Source of the DNA: an uncultured Actinomycetes bacterium
GTDB taxonomy: Bacteria; Actinomycetota; Acidimicrobiia; Acidimicrobiales; SZUA-35
NCBI GenBank assembly: GCA_902826025.1
Contig: CADEDH010000008.1
Span: 88,817 to 121,610 of the forward strand
Direction: 5' to 3'
Length of the DNA: 32,794 nt
Below, piece by piece: positions 15,769 through 24,381 of the stretch (position 1 is the stretch's first letter; each line of letters begins with the position of its first letter). Below the pieces are notes generated by a model. The model was not told the origin of the DNA and did not search any database. It saw nothing but the letters and a program-made list of their open reading frames with translations. The translations under genes were made by a program, and so were the position numbers.

Positions 15769-15788
15769 ACTGGGAAAAACAACCCAGT
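15769..15788. repeat. Inverted repeat with A-rich loop
   Basis: ACTGGG (15769-15774) and CCCAGT (15783-15788) flank the 8-base loop AAAAACAA. It lies about 30 bases upstream of the CAP gene's putative -10. It may be a regulator site or RNA hairpin; no T-run follows on either strand, so a terminator is unlikely. Confidence 0.5.
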
Positions 15789-15856
15789 GGACCGATGGCC
15801 AGGCAACCTCACGGTGGCGCCGGCATCCGTGTTCCGGCCGGGGGGGAAAGACCCAG

Positions 15857-15883
15857 GACCCGGTCCGGCGTCCGGACCGGGTC
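15857..15883 (-). terminator. Perfect 12-bp hairpin, likely terminator of the BTAD regulator
   Basis: GACCCGGTCCGG and CCGGACCGGGTC form a perfect 12-bp GC-rich stem with a 3-base loop. On the leftward strand it is followed by CTGGGTCTTTCC, a weak pyrimidine tail, and it lies about 165 bases after the stop of the regulator gene. Position and strength suit a terminator; the poor T-run leaves some doubt. Confidence 0.5.
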
Positions 15884-16046
15884 GATGGTCGGCGACAGGC
15901 CCATTCGGGAGCGAGCCGACACCAGATGCCACCGCCGTCGGACGGCACCTGGGGCCGGCTCGGCCCCCGGCAGGCCCTCCCGACCGTAGGGGCGGGGGAC
16001 CTGGCGGCCGAGACTGTCGCCCCTGGCCGCTGGGGCCAGGATGGCG

Positions 16047-19000
16047 TCAGCGGGTTGCGAACCGATTGGAGGTCGATTGGAGCTGAGCCGGATCGACCAG
16101 TGGACCGGTCGGGCCCGATCCGGGGCCGGTCAGCCAGACGTCGAACCAGCCTCTGCCGATCGCCCCGGCCAGGGCCGACGCCCCGTCCTGGTGGCGCTGT
16201 CGGCCCTCCTCGTCGCCGGCCATGGCTGCCGCCTCGGCCAGCCCGGCCAGAGCCCTGATCTGCCAGATGGGGGAGCGGTGGCGGCGGGCGATGCCCTCGG
16301 CCCGTTCGAACCGGGCGCCGGCGGCCGCCGCGTTGCCGCCGGCCAGGGCGGCCAGGCCCCGGAACCAGTCGACCGGCCCGAGCACGGCCAGGCCCGCCCC
16401 CGCGCTGGCGATCGCCGGGCCGGGGCCCAGCCGGCGGGCGAAGCGGTCGAGGGCCGGGCGGTGTCCGGCCCGACCGGCGGCCAGCACGAGCAGGCAGCAC
16501 TCCGCCCGGCCGGCGCGCGACCGCGGTTCGATCGGGGTCTCGAGATCGACGTCGAGATCGACCTCGACACGCGATGCGGTGTCCGGTGCCGCGTCGAGGG
16601 CGAGTGCCCGGTCGAGCAGAGGCACAGCCCGGGCAGCATCACCGACCTCGGCGGCGGCCACCGCCCGCCAGGCCAGGAATTCGCCGTCGGCGGCCCCGGC
16701 GGTCAGCAGTTCCAGCTCGGACAGCCGTCCCTGCTCCCACAACACCTGACACCGCAACCAGCAGACCAGCCCGGGCGCGATGCCGCTGTGGCCGCTCCAG
16801 ACGCTGAGCCGTTCGGTGAGGCTGTCGGCTTCCGCCACCGAGCCGCCCACCAGCCCGATGGAGGCCGCAGTGAGCATCCGGTCCAGGGCGAGCAGGGAGT
16901 CCGGTCGCCCGGCGACATCGCTGGGGGCTGCCAGAGGCGGCTCCGGGCCGGAGGGGGCCGGCCCGGCCACCAGGGCCAGGCGCCGGGCCAGCAGGAGGTC
17001 GTGGCCCCGCGCCGCCGGTCCGGTGGCGCCGGCCGCCTCCCCCGCGCCGGCGGCCAGGGCCGCCAACTCCTGGTCGGATCCTGTCTCCAAGGCGGCCAGA
17101 GCCCGCTCCCGCCACAGGGCCACCGCCACACCGGTCGGGCCGTCTGCGGCGCCCGGACCTGCGGCCGGGGGAACGGGAACGGCCCGACCGTCGAGGCGGG
17201 CCCGGCGGGCGGCCAGCACCGGCCGCCACGTGTCCTTCCCAGCCCCCGGCTCAGCCTCAACCTGCGCCGGCTCGACGCCATCGACCCCCCCGGCGCCAGC
17301 CCCGAGGTCAGCGGGATGCACCGGACCGGGCAGACCAACCTGCCCGTCCCACGCTGCGGCGGCGAAAGCGGGGCCGGCCGGGTGGGGGCCGGTACCGGCC
17401 AGCACGGCCAGAAGCTCGGCGGCGGGCCCGTCACCGCCCCGGAGGGCCAGACTCCGGGCGGCGGCGGCAGCCCGCCGCTGACGTTCGGTCTGCCCCCGGA
17501 GGCGGGCGATCTGGGCTTCGAGCAGGGCCAGCTCCGTCGCCAGCACCTCGGCCCCGTCGAAGCCCGAGAGGACCTGCCGGTTCGCCACCGCCAGGCCCTC
17601 GGCCTCGACCAGGAGGTCGAACGAGCTCGACTCCTGTAACGCCAGGAGCGCCAGACGGACGGCCAGCAGCGACGTACCGGCCGAGCGGGCCCGGGCGAAG
17701 TGGTGCACCAGTTCCGCCGGGGGCCCACCCGAGCGCCACCGGGCGTGGCCCAGCGCGGCGTGAAGGCGGGCCAGCCGAGGTCCACTCAAACTCGCAGTCA
17801 AGGCCCGGGCCGCCACCGGATGCACGAACCGGTACGTGCGCTCCTGGGGGCTGTCTGCCATCAGAAGCCCGGCCTGAACGGCCTGTTCGAGGGCGTCTTC
17901 TGCCTCGCGGAGCGGGAGCTCGGCCGCTTCGGCCACCACCTCGGCGGTCAACGGAGACGGGCTCAGGGCGCACACGGTGAGCACGGCCGGGGCCGCCGGG
18001 TGGGCCCGCTCGGCCCGCAACGCCACCTGCTCCTGGACGGTGATGGGGGGTGCCGCCGCCAGCAGGGTGGCCATCAGGTCGTCGGGCCCGGGCGGCCACG
18101 GATCGACCCCTTCGGTGTCGGTGGCCGTCTCCAGCATCTGGCGGACGAGGAACGGGTTGCCGGCCGTAGCCTGCCGGAGGGCCGACGCCAGCTCCGCCGG
18201 CCGGAGCAGATCGGGCCGGAGGAGGGCCGACATCTCGGCCACCGCTTCCACCGGCAGGCCCGCCAGCTCGATGCGGTGCAGGCCCGGTAGCCGGGTCAGG
18301 TCCCGCAGCGCCCGACGGGCCGCCGGGGGTCCGGCTTCGGTGTGGCGCCAGGCGACGGCGAAGGCCACCCGGTCGGCGCTCAGGGCCGGGCCGGCGAACG
18401 CCAGCAGCTCCAACGATGCCTCGTCGGCCCAGTGGGCGTCGTCAATCACCACCAGGACGGGCCGGTCGGCCGCCAGGCGGCGCAGGTAGCGGACGACGGC
18501 GGGGAACAACGCGGCGGCCTCACCGGGATCTCGGGGCGGGGCCGGCCGCCCCCCGCCGGATCCGCTATCGGTCAGAGGACCGGCGATCAGCCCCGCCCGC
18601 ATCAGCTCGGCCGGGGCGGGATCGCCCCCGGTGCCACTGTCCATCGTGGCCAGGTGCTGCAGGATCTGGCTCCACGGCCAGAGCACCTGGGCCTGGGCCA
18701 CCTCCCGGCAGCGGCCCCAGGTCACGGCCGCCCCGGCGGTCATCCCCCTGTCGGCCACCCGACCGAGCAGGGCCGACTTGCCGCTACCGGGTTCCCCGGT
18801 GACGACCACCGTGGCCGAGCGGCCCTGATCGAGCGCCACCTCGAGGCCGGCCAGCACGGCCAGCTCCCGGGTCCGCCCGACCACCAGGTCGGCGCCGGGC
18901 TCGGGCCAGCCTTCCCCCCGGCGAACGGCGCGGTCCATCTCACGCTCATCGGGGTGTGCGCCTTCGTGCGACCCCTCGTCACCCCGGAGGGACGGGTCGT

Positions 19001-19784
19001 GGGTGAGGATCTTGTGCTCCAGGGCCTGCGCTCGGGGCCCGGGGTCGATGCCGAGCTGGTCGACGAGCAGGGTCCGCAGCCGCTGGTAGGCGGCCAGGGC
19101 CTCGGACTGGCGACCGGCCCGGTACAGGGCCAGCATCACCAGCTCGGTGAGCCGCTCCCGGCGGGGGTGTTCGGCCAGCACCGCCTCCAGATCGGGCACC
19201 AGAGCCTCGTGCTCCCCCAGAGCCAGGCGGGCCTCGAACCACTGCTCGTTGGCCACCAGGCGCAGCTCGGCCAGGCGGGCCCGGTAGGCCATCAGGGCGT
19301 CAGTGTCGACCAGCCCCTCGCAGGGCTCGCCCCGCCACAGCCGCAGGGCGGAGGCGAGGTGCGACGCAGCCAGCGCCGCTTCCCCCCGGGCCAGCCCGCT
19401 GCGCCCCTGGGCCACCAGCAGCTCGAAGCGATGGGCGTCGATGGCGCCGGGATCCACGGCCAGGCGGTAGCCCGGTGGGATGCTCTCGATACAGCTCTGA
19501 CGGTCACCCGGATGACGCGTCGGCTCGATGCTGCGCCGGAGGTTCGATATGTAGCTGCGTATGGCCACCTCGGGTCGGGCCGGCAGGTCACCATCCCATA
19601 CGCTCTCGGCCAACTGCTCCATCGAGACGACCTGCCCGGGGGCCAGGAGCAGGCGGGCCAGCACCGCCACCTGGCGGGGGCCGCCGAGGCGCACGGCGGT
19701 GCCAGCCACGGTGACCACCAGGGGGCCGAGCAGGTCGAACGACGTTGAAGCAGGGTTGGCCATTGCGGCGGCGGGATCGGGCAT
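16047..19784 (-). CDS. BTAD/AfsR-type transcriptional regulator with AAA ATPase domain
   Basis: A 1245-residue STAND-like regulator. A winged-helix DNA-binding domain opens the protein (FDLLGPLVVTVAGTAVRLGG, then VAIRSYISNLRRS) to about residue 95. A BTAD helical domain follows to ~250 (FELLVAQGRSGLARGE; LADLYRAGRQ-like repeats). An AAA/NB-ARC-like ATPase comes next, with VVGRTREL, Walker A GEPGSGKS (K336) and Walker B VLVVIDDAHWADE near 440-450. The remaining ~750 residues are Ala/Leu-rich and TPR-like, presumably the sensor. Starts at 19823 (GTG), 19784 and 19763 (ATG) are all possible and none has a good ribosome site. It would control nearby or distant genes in response to a nucleotide-gated signal; targets are unknown. 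Confidence 0.88.
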   Translation of the reverse strand: MPDPAAAMANPASTSFDLLGPLVVTVAGTAVRLGGPRQVAVLARLLLAPGQVVSMEQLAESVWDGDLPARPEVAIRSYISNLRRSIEPTRHPGDRQSCIESIPPGYRLAVDPGAIDAHRFELLVAQGRSGLARGEAALAASHLASALRLWRGEPCEGLVDTDALMAYRARLAELRLVANEQWFEARLALGEHEALVPDLEAVLAEHPRRERLTELVMLALYRAGRQSEALAAYQRLRTLLVDQLGIDPGPRAQALEHKILTHDPSLRGDEGSHEGAHPDEREMDRAVRRGEGWPEPGADLVVGRTRELAVLAGLEVALDQGRSATVVVTGEPGSGKSALLGRVADRGMTAGAAVTWGRCREVAQAQVLWPWSQILQHLATMDSGTGGDPAPAELMRAGLIAGPLTDSGSGGGRPAPPRDPGEAAALFPAVVRYLRRLAADRPVLVVIDDAHWADEASLELLAFAGPALSADRVAFAVAWRHTEAGPPAARRALRDLTRLPGLHRIELAGLPVEAVAEMSALLRPDLLRPAELASALRQATAGNPFLVRQMLETATDTEGVDPWPPGPDDLMATLLAAAPPITVQEQVALRAERAHPAAPAVLTVCALSPSPLTAEVVAEAAELPLREAEDALEQAVQAGLLMADSPQERTYRFVHPVAARALTASLSGPRLARLHAALGHARWRSGGPPAELVHHFARARSAGTSLLAVRLALLALQESSSFDLLVEAEGLAVANRQVLSGFDGAEVLATELALLEAQIARLRGQTERQRRAAAAARSLALRGGDGPAAELLAVLAGTGPHPAGPAFAAAAWDGQVGLPGPVHPADLGAGAGGVDGVEPAQVEAEPGAGKDTWRPVLAARRARLDGRAVPVPPAAGPGAADGPTGVAVALWRERALAALETGSDQELAALAAGAGEAAGATGPAARGHDLLLARRLALVAGPAPSGPEPPLAAPSDVAGRPDSLLALDRMLTAASIGLVGGSVAEADSLTERLSVWSGHSGIAPGLVCWLRCQVLWEQGRLSELELLTAGAADGEFLAWRAVAAAEVGDAARAVPLLDRALALDAAPDTASRVEVDLDVDLETPIEPRSRAGRAECCLLVLAAGRAGHRPALDRFARRLGPGPAIASAGAGLAVLGPVDWFRGLAALAGGNAAAAGARFERAEGIARRHRSPIWQIRALAGLAEAAAMAGDEEGRQRHQDGASALAGAIGRGWFDVWLTGPGSGPTGPLVDPAQLQSTSNRFATR

Positions 19785-19813
19785 TGGCGCGTGATGGGTT
19801 CGGATCGACCGAC

Positions 19814-19902
19814 CCGACGTCACATCGTCTCGACGACGACCTGGCGTCGGGCACGGCAGCAGGACGACCAGACAGGAGGTCCCACGTCGAATCCGACGTC
19901 AC
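19814..19902. repeat. Two copies of CCGACGTCAC upstream of the regulator
   Basis: CCGACGTCAC occurs at 19814-19823 and 19893-19902, 79 bases apart and in the same orientation, each with a GACGTC palindromic core. The second copy touches the leftward -10 element and the likely transcription start. Such spacing suits an operator pair, perhaps for autoregulation by the BTAD protein; that is inference. Confidence 0.5.
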
Positions 19903-19929
19903 TGTAGGGCCAGCGCCGCGGCACACCAA
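19901..19929 (-). promoter_or_regulatory. Candidate promoter of the BTAD regulator
   Basis: Reading leftward: -35 TTGGTG (19929-19924), a 17-base spacer, -10 TACAGT (19906-19901). Transcription would start near 19894, giving a leader of about 110 bases to ATG 19784. The same TACAGT hexamer appears in the phytanoyl-CoA dioxygenase promoter. Confidence 0.5.
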
Positions 19930-19949
19930 TCGGGCCGATCCACCCAGGT

Positions 19950-19962
19950 CTATTCAAAATAG
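19950..19962. repeat. AT-rich inverted repeat
   Basis: CTATT-CAA-AATAG, a perfect 5-bp inverted repeat, stands out in very GC-rich surroundings. It lies 20 bases above the -35 of the regulator promoter, where an activator site or UP-like element would be expected. Confidence 0.45.
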
Positions 19963-20019
19963 GATGACCGGCGCGGCGGTGCTCGCCGGAAGCGAACCCG
20001 AGGCGTCCGGAGGACGCGC

Positions 20020-20532
20020 TTAGGGGGTTTCGAGGACCTCGACGAGAAGCTCGAGGGCGGCCTCGGCGAAGCGGATCATGTTGGCCGGGCGCTCGTCGAG
20101 GCCGGTCAACACGTGGCGGGTGACCTCCCGGGGGCCGGACACGGCGAGCCAGGCGTGACCGGCGGGGTCGCCGTAGCGGTTGGGTGGGCCAGCGGCCCCT
20201 CCCTCGCCGATCCCCCAGGTGGAGCCGACCACAGCCACGATCGACTGGGCCAGGAAGCGGGCGAACGGCTCGCTGGCCCCCCGCATCCCCTCGGGCCGGG
20301 GCACGGCGTCACCCAGGAGGCCTTTGATCCCCTGGAACGTGTAGCAGACGCCGCCGCCCAGGTAGTAGGCCGAGGCGCCGGGCACCGACAGCAGGGTGGC
20401 CGAGATCAGGCCGCCGGCCGAGCCCTCGGCCACGGCGATCGACTCGCCCCGGGCTTTGAGCAGCTCCCCGGCCCGGACTCCCAGCTCGGCCAGGTGGGCG
20501 CTGCCTATGGGGGCGGTCTCGTTGTCGGCCAT
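20020..20532 (-). CDS. CinA C-terminal family protein (PncC-like) with altered motif
   Basis: A 170-residue stand-alone CinA C-terminal domain, the fold of nicotinamide-nucleotide amidohydrolase (PncC). Family features: VAEGSAGGLISATLLSVPGASAYYLGGGVCYT (34-64) and the following lysine K70 (QGIKGLLGD). In active PncC proteins the loop reads AESCTGG; here it is AEGSAGG, so the catalytic serine position is Gly37 and the Thr is Ala39, with Ser38 shifted by one. Deamidase activity is therefore uncertain. The ATG at 20532 has AGGGAG about 9 bases upstream. It follows the epimerase gene on the same strand after 55 bases, so the two are probably one transcript. It is one of the few genes here ending in TAA. 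Confidence 0.87.
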   Translation of the reverse strand: MADNETAPIGSAHLAELGVRAGELLKARGESIAVAEGSAGGLISATLLSVPGASAYYLGGGVCYTFQGIKGLLGDAVPRPEGMRGASEPFARFLAQSIVAVVGSTWGIGEGGAAGPPNRYGDPAGHAWLAVSGPREVTRHVLTGLDERPANMIRFAEAALELLVEVLETP

Positions 20533-20587
20533 TTTGGTGGTCTCCCTCTCTCGCTTCGTACGTTCGCTCGTTCGGCGCCGGCGGTGC

Positions 20588-21526
20588 TCAGCGGACCTCG
20601 GCCACGACGTCGGCCACCATGGCGTCGAGGTCGTACTGCGGGGTCCAGCCCCACTCGGCCCGGGCGGTGGCGTCGTCGATGCGGAGGTTGCGGGCCAGGC
20701 TCAGGGCCGCCTTGGGGTCGGGCTCGAAGGTGATCTCGGCCCCCGGCACGGCTCGCCGCACCGCCTCGGCGATCTCGCCGGCGTTGGGCGTGGGGGCCAC
20801 CCCGTCGACCAGGTAGTTGATGGCCTTGATCGAGTCCCGGGGGGCGGCGGAGAGATCGAGGGCGGCCCGGGCCGCGTCCTTGTAGTAGAGGAGCGGGATC
20901 ACGGTCTCGGGCGCGGCCCACACGGTGAACGGCTCGCCCAGCGCCGGCTTCTCGATCATCCAGCTCGTGTACTGGGCCAGGCTCCAGGTGGTGACGCCGG
21001 GCCCGACGATCGACGGGTAGCGCAGGCCTCGGAAGTCGAGCCCGTACTTCTGCCGGTAGTAGGCCCCCAGGTTCTCGCCGAACACCTTGGTGACGCCGTA
21101 GACCGTGTTGGGCCGCTGCAGCGACAGGTCGGTAACCGCGCCCGGGCCGAGGTCCCGGCCGTAGGTGCCGATGCTGGAGGCGAAGATCATCTGCTCGGTG
21201 CCGGCCTGGCGGGCGGCCTCGATCATGCGGATGAAGCCGATGGCGTTCGCCGTGAGCAGCGTCTGGGGGTCGGCCTCGCCGGGGCCGGTGAGGATGGCTC
21301 CGAAGTGGAAGAGCCGGGTGGGGGCCACCGCCGCCACCACCGCCTCGGTGGCCTCGGGGTCGGCCAGGTCGAGGTGGTGCAGCTCCACCTTGTCTTCGAG
21401 ACCGGTCAGGCGGCCGAAGTTGCCCGACCGGTGGGCCACGTGGATCGGTCCTTCGTCGCGCTCGATGAGCATGCGGACGATCTCGGCCCCGATGAATCCG
21501 GTCCCCCCGGTGATGAGCGTGGTCAT
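20588..21526 (-). CDS. NAD-dependent epimerase/dehydratase (threonine dehydrogenase-like)
   Basis: A 312-residue extended SDR. The NAD motif GGTGFIG is at residues 7-13, the catalytic serines are S117/S118 (FASSIGTYG) and the Y-x3-K pair is Y143/K147. The C-terminal half (RGLRYPSIVGPG; VIPLLYYKDAARAALDL; then DDATARAEWGWTPQYDLDAMVADVV) closely follows SDR-type L-threonine 3-dehydrogenases rather than UDP-sugar epimerases. That assignment rests on remembered family patterns. The ATG at 21526 is only 48 bases from the divergent molybdoenzyme start, so its promoter overlaps that gene's control region. The CinA-like gene follows downstream. Confidence 0.9.
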   Translation of the reverse strand: MTTLITGGTGFIGAEIVRMLIERDEGPIHVAHRSGNFGRLTGLEDKVELHHLDLADPEATEAVVAAVAPTRLFHFGAILTGPGEADPQTLLTANAIGFIRMIEAARQAGTEQMIFASSIGTYGRDLGPGAVTDLSLQRPNTVYGVTKVFGENLGAYYRQKYGLDFRGLRYPSIVGPGVTTWSLAQYTSWMIEKPALGEPFTVWAAPETVIPLLYYKDAARAALDLSAAPRDSIKAINYLVDGVAPTPNAGEIAEAVRRAVPGAEITFEPDPKAALSLARNLRIDDATARAEWGWTPQYDLDAMVADVVAEVR

Positions 21527-21535
21527 CCGGGGATC

Positions 21536-21565
21536 TTGACACGTCGGCCCCTTTCCGTCGATCTT
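21536..21565 (+). promoter_or_regulatory. Promoter of the molybdopterin oxidoreductase operon
   Basis: A perfect -35 TTGACA (21536-21541), 18-base spacer and -10-like GATCTT (21560-21565) place the transcription start about 21572, nearly at ATG 21575. The transcript would be leaderless or nearly so, matching the absence of a ribosome-binding site. It sits in the 48-base gap between divergent genes. Confidence 0.55.
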
Positions 21566-21574
21566 GGTAGCCGC

Positions 21575-23899
21575 ATGAGTTCAACGATCGAACCAACACC
21601 GAACGCAGCCGACGCCTGGCTGACCACGGCGTGCGTGCTGTGCAGCAACAACTGCGGCGTCGAGGTGCGCCTGGAGGGGCGGGCCATCACCCGGGTCCGG
21701 GGCAACAAGCGCCACGTCGGCTCCAAGGGGTACACCTGCGAGAAGGCCCTGCGCATCGACCACTACCAGAACGCCCGCAGCCGGCTCACCACGCCGCTGC
21801 GCCGGACCCCCGAAGGCGAGTACGAGCCGATCGACTGGGACACCGCCATCGCCGAGATCGCCACCGGTCTGCGGGCGGTGGGGGAGCGTCACGGGCCCGA
21901 GACCGTCATGTACTACGGCGGCGGCGGCCAGGGGAACCACCTGGTGGGGGCGTACGGGGCGGCGCTGCGCCAAGCGCTCGGCATCACCCGGCGTTCCAAC
22001 GCCCTGGCCCAGGAGAAGACGGGTGAGGCCTGGGTGGAAGGCCGACTGTTCGGCACCCACACCCACGGGCACTTCGCCCAGGCCGAGGTGGCCCTGTTCC
22101 TGGGCAAGAATCCGTGGCATTCGCACGGCTTCGACGAGGCCCGGCGGGTGCTCAAAGCCATGGCCGCCGACCCGGCCCGGACCCTGATCGTGGTCGACCC
22201 CCGGCGTAGCGAGACGGCCGATCTGGCCGACGTCTGGCTCCCGGTCCGCCCCGGCACCGACGCCTTCCTGCTGGCCGCTCTGGGCGCCGTTCTGGTGGAG
22301 GAGAACCTGGTGGCGGCGGACTGGCTGGCGACCAACGCCGTGGGGGTGGAGGAGACAGCGGCCGCCCTCGCCTCGCTGCCGGTGGCCGACCTGGCCGAGC
22401 GGTGCGGGATCGACGAGGCCACGATCCGCTCGGTGGCCCGCCGCCTGGCCGCCGCCCGGGGCCGGGTGGCCGTGTACGAAGACCTGGGAGTGGAGATGGC
22501 CCCCCACTCCACCCTCGTCTCCTATCTCCAGCGGGTGCTGTGGGTGTTGGTGGGCGCGTACGGCGAGCCCGGCGGTATGTCGGCCCACACCTCGATGGCG
22601 CCCCTTTTCACCTACGGGGCGTCGGGGGCCGAGCCCACCGACCCCGTCACCGGCGGCGCCATCATCAGCGGGCTGGTGCCGTGCAACGAGATCGCCGAGG
22701 GCATCCTCAGCGACCATCCCCGCCGCACCCGGGCGCTGTTCATCGAGAGCGCCAACCCGGTGCACTCGCTGGCCGAATCGGCCGCGTTCCGCCGGGCCAT
22801 GCGGGCCTGCGAGCTGACCGTGGTGGTCGACGTGGCCCTCACCGAGACGGCCTGCGAGGCCGACTACGTGCTCCCCGCCGCTTCCCAGTACGAGAAGGCG
22901 GAGACGACCTTCTTCGGTATGGGCTTCCCCGACAACTGGTTCTGCCTCCGACCCCCGATCCTCGATCCGCTGGGCGATTCGCTGCCCGAAGCCGAGATCC
23001 ACAGCCGCCTGATCCGGGCCCTGGGCGTGGTGACCGACGACGACCTGGCGCCCCTGCGGGCGGCGGCGGCCGAGGGGATCGACCAGTTCGCCGGCGCCTT
23101 CCTGGCCGCCACCGCGGCCAAGCCGGCGCTGGCCGCGGTGGGGGCGGTGGTGCTGTACGAGACGCTGGGCCGCACCCTGCCGGCCGGCCTGGAGGCGGCG
23201 GCCGCCCTGTGGTTCAGCGCCCAGCAGGTGGCCATGCGCTTCGGAGACCAGGTGCGGGCGGCCGGCCACCAGGGCGACGGACCGGCCCTGGGTACGGCTC
23301 TGTTCCTGGCGCTGTTGGCCAACCCCGATGGGGTGGTGTTCACCCGCCACGAACACCACCAGGCCTTCGACCTGCTGCGCACCCCGGACCAGAAGATCCA
23401 CCTGGCCATCGGTGAGTTGCTCGACGAGCTCCGCCGCCTGCCCCTCGCCCCCGAGCGCTACACCAGCGAGGAGTTCCCGTTCGTGTTGTCGGCCGGCGAG
23501 CGCCGGGCCTTCACCGCCAACACCATCATGCGTGACCCGGCCTGGCGTCGGCGCGACCCGGAGGGCGCCCTACGCCTCAGCCCGGACGACGCCGCTCGTC
23601 TCGGCATCAGCGACGGCTCCCGGGTGCGGGTCACCACGCCCGGCGGCCAAGCAGTGGCAGTGGCCGAGATAAACGACACCATGATGACGGGCCACGTGGC
23701 CCTGCCCAACGGGCTCGGCCTGGCCTGGTCGGCCGCCGGGGGAGGGGCCGAGGTGGTCGGGGTGGCCCCCAACGAGCTGACCACCGCCGACTGGCGGGAT
23801 CCGATCGCCGGCACGCCGTGGCACAAGCACGTCCCGGCACGCCTGGAATTGGTAGCGTCCGGGGTGGTGAACTCTCCCGCTACTGGAAGGAACAGCTGA
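21575..23899 (+). CDS. Molybdopterin-dependent oxidoreductase with N-terminal 4Fe-4S site
   Basis: A 774-residue catalytic subunit of the DMSO reductase/formate dehydrogenase superfamily. A [4Fe-4S] site is formed by C20, C23, C27 and C55 (spacing C-x2-C-x3-C-x27-C). The molybdopterin domain follows (YYGGGGQGNH; VALFLGKNPWHSHGFDEARR; LIVVDPRRSETADLADVWLPVRPGTDAFL), and the C-terminal dinucleotide-binding barrel shows LRLSPDDAARLGISDGSRVRV. There is no Tat signal, so it is cytosolic. The presumed molybdenum-ligand region (NALAQEKTGEAW) has no Cys or Sec, so ligation may be by another residue. The start at ATG 21575 fits the promoter just above. The stop overlaps the HxlR ATG (TGATG). Substrate unknown. 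Confidence 0.9.
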   Translation: MSSTIEPTPNAADAWLTTACVLCSNNCGVEVRLEGRAITRVRGNKRHVGSKGYTCEKALRIDHYQNARSRLTTPLRRTPEGEYEPIDWDTAIAEIATGLRAVGERHGPETVMYYGGGGQGNHLVGAYGAALRQALGITRRSNALAQEKTGEAWVEGRLFGTHTHGHFAQAEVALFLGKNPWHSHGFDEARRVLKAMAADPARTLIVVDPRRSETADLADVWLPVRPGTDAFLLAALGAVLVEENLVAADWLATNAVGVEETAAALASLPVADLAERCGIDEATIRSVARRLAAARGRVAVYEDLGVEMAPHSTLVSYLQRVLWVLVGAYGEPGGMSAHTSMAPLFTYGASGAEPTDPVTGGAIISGLVPCNEIAEGILSDHPRRTRALFIESANPVHSLAESAAFRRAMRACELTVVVDVALTETACEADYVLPAASQYEKAETTFFGMGFPDNWFCLRPPILDPLGDSLPEAEIHSRLIRALGVVTDDDLAPLRAAAAEGIDQFAGAFLAATAAKPALAAVGAVVLYETLGRTLPAGLEAAAALWFSAQQVAMRFGDQVRAAGHQGDGPALGTALFLALLANPDGVVFTRHEHHQAFDLLRTPDQKIHLAIGELLDELRRLPLAPERYTSEEFPFVLSAGERRAFTANTIMRDPAWRRRDPEGALRLSPDDAARLGISDGSRVRVTTPGGQAVAVAEINDTMMTGHVALPNGLGLAWSAAGGGAEVVGVAPNELTTADWRDPIAGTPWHKHVPARLELVASGVVNSPATGRNS

Positions 23900-24381
23900 T
23901 GCGGCGCACCCGTTTCGACGCCGACGTCTGCCCGGTGGCCCGCACGGTCGACCTGCTGGGCGACTGGTGGACGCCACTGGTGCTCCGTGAGCTTCTGCTT
24001 GGTCAGGACCGCTTCGCCCGCATCCAGGAGCGGCTCGACATCCCGCGGGCCGTGCTGGCCGCCCGCCTCCGTCGTCTGGAGGCCGAGGGCCTGGTGAACC
24101 GGGTCCGCTACGAGCAGCACCCGCCCCGCGACGCCTACCAGCTGACCGACAAGGGCCGGGCCACGGGCGACGTGATCATGGCCATGTGGCGCTACGGCCA
24201 CGACTGGCTGGCCAACGACGACGAGGTGGCCGTCCCGTACGACAAGCGCACGGGGGAGCCGGTCAGGCCCGCCGTGGTGGACGAGACGACGGGTCGGCCC
24301 ATCGAGCTGGCCACCGTCCGCCGCCGCATCCAGGCTGCGAGTGGGGGCCGGAGCGACCAGCACGACGAGAGGACCACGTGA
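23899..24381 (+). CDS. HxlR-family transcriptional regulator
   Basis: A 160-residue winged-helix regulator of the HxlR/MarR-like group. Core: CPVARTVDLLGDWWTPLVLRELLLGQDRF (11-39), the recognition region IPRAVLAARLRRLEAEGLVNRVRYEQHPPR, and YQLTDKGRATGDVI. A lone cysteine at C11 occupies the place of the redox-sensing Cys of YodB/HypR-type members, so thiol or quinone sensing is possible but unproven. ATG 23899 shares its A with the molybdoenzyme stop and has AAGGA 8 bases upstream. It is co-translated with the molybdoenzyme and with the transporter after it (GTGA overlap), which suggests it controls this operon. The C-terminal ~45 residues are a polar extension. Confidence 0.92.
   Translation: MRRTRFDADVCPVARTVDLLGDWWTPLVLRELLLGQDRFARIQERLDIPRAVLAARLRRLEAEGLVNRVRYEQHPPRDAYQLTDKGRATGDVIMAMWRYGHDWLANDDEVAVPYDKRTGEPVRPAVVDETTGRPIELATVRRRIQAASGGRSDQHDERTT

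Larger units (their letters stand above)
15658..16046. other. Intergenic region between BTAD regulator and CAP gene
   Basis: This 389-base region lies downstream of the regulator gene and upstream of the CAP gene, both leftward. It holds a perfect 12-bp hairpin (15857-15883), a second 6-bp hairpin with an A-rich loop (15769-15788), and a leftward -10-like TATCAT (ATGATA on +, 15734-15739) without a clear -35. No protein-coding signature was convincing in any frame. The two hairpins and the long leader leave room for an RNA element, but I could not match a known riboswitch. Confidence 0.5.

Noticed and set aside
15658..16500. Extension of the CAP frame upstream to 16500
   Set aside because: The extra residues are Arg/Pro/Gly-rich antisense-like sequence overlapping the regulator gene; the GTG at 15657 has a ribosome site and leads directly into the signal segment.
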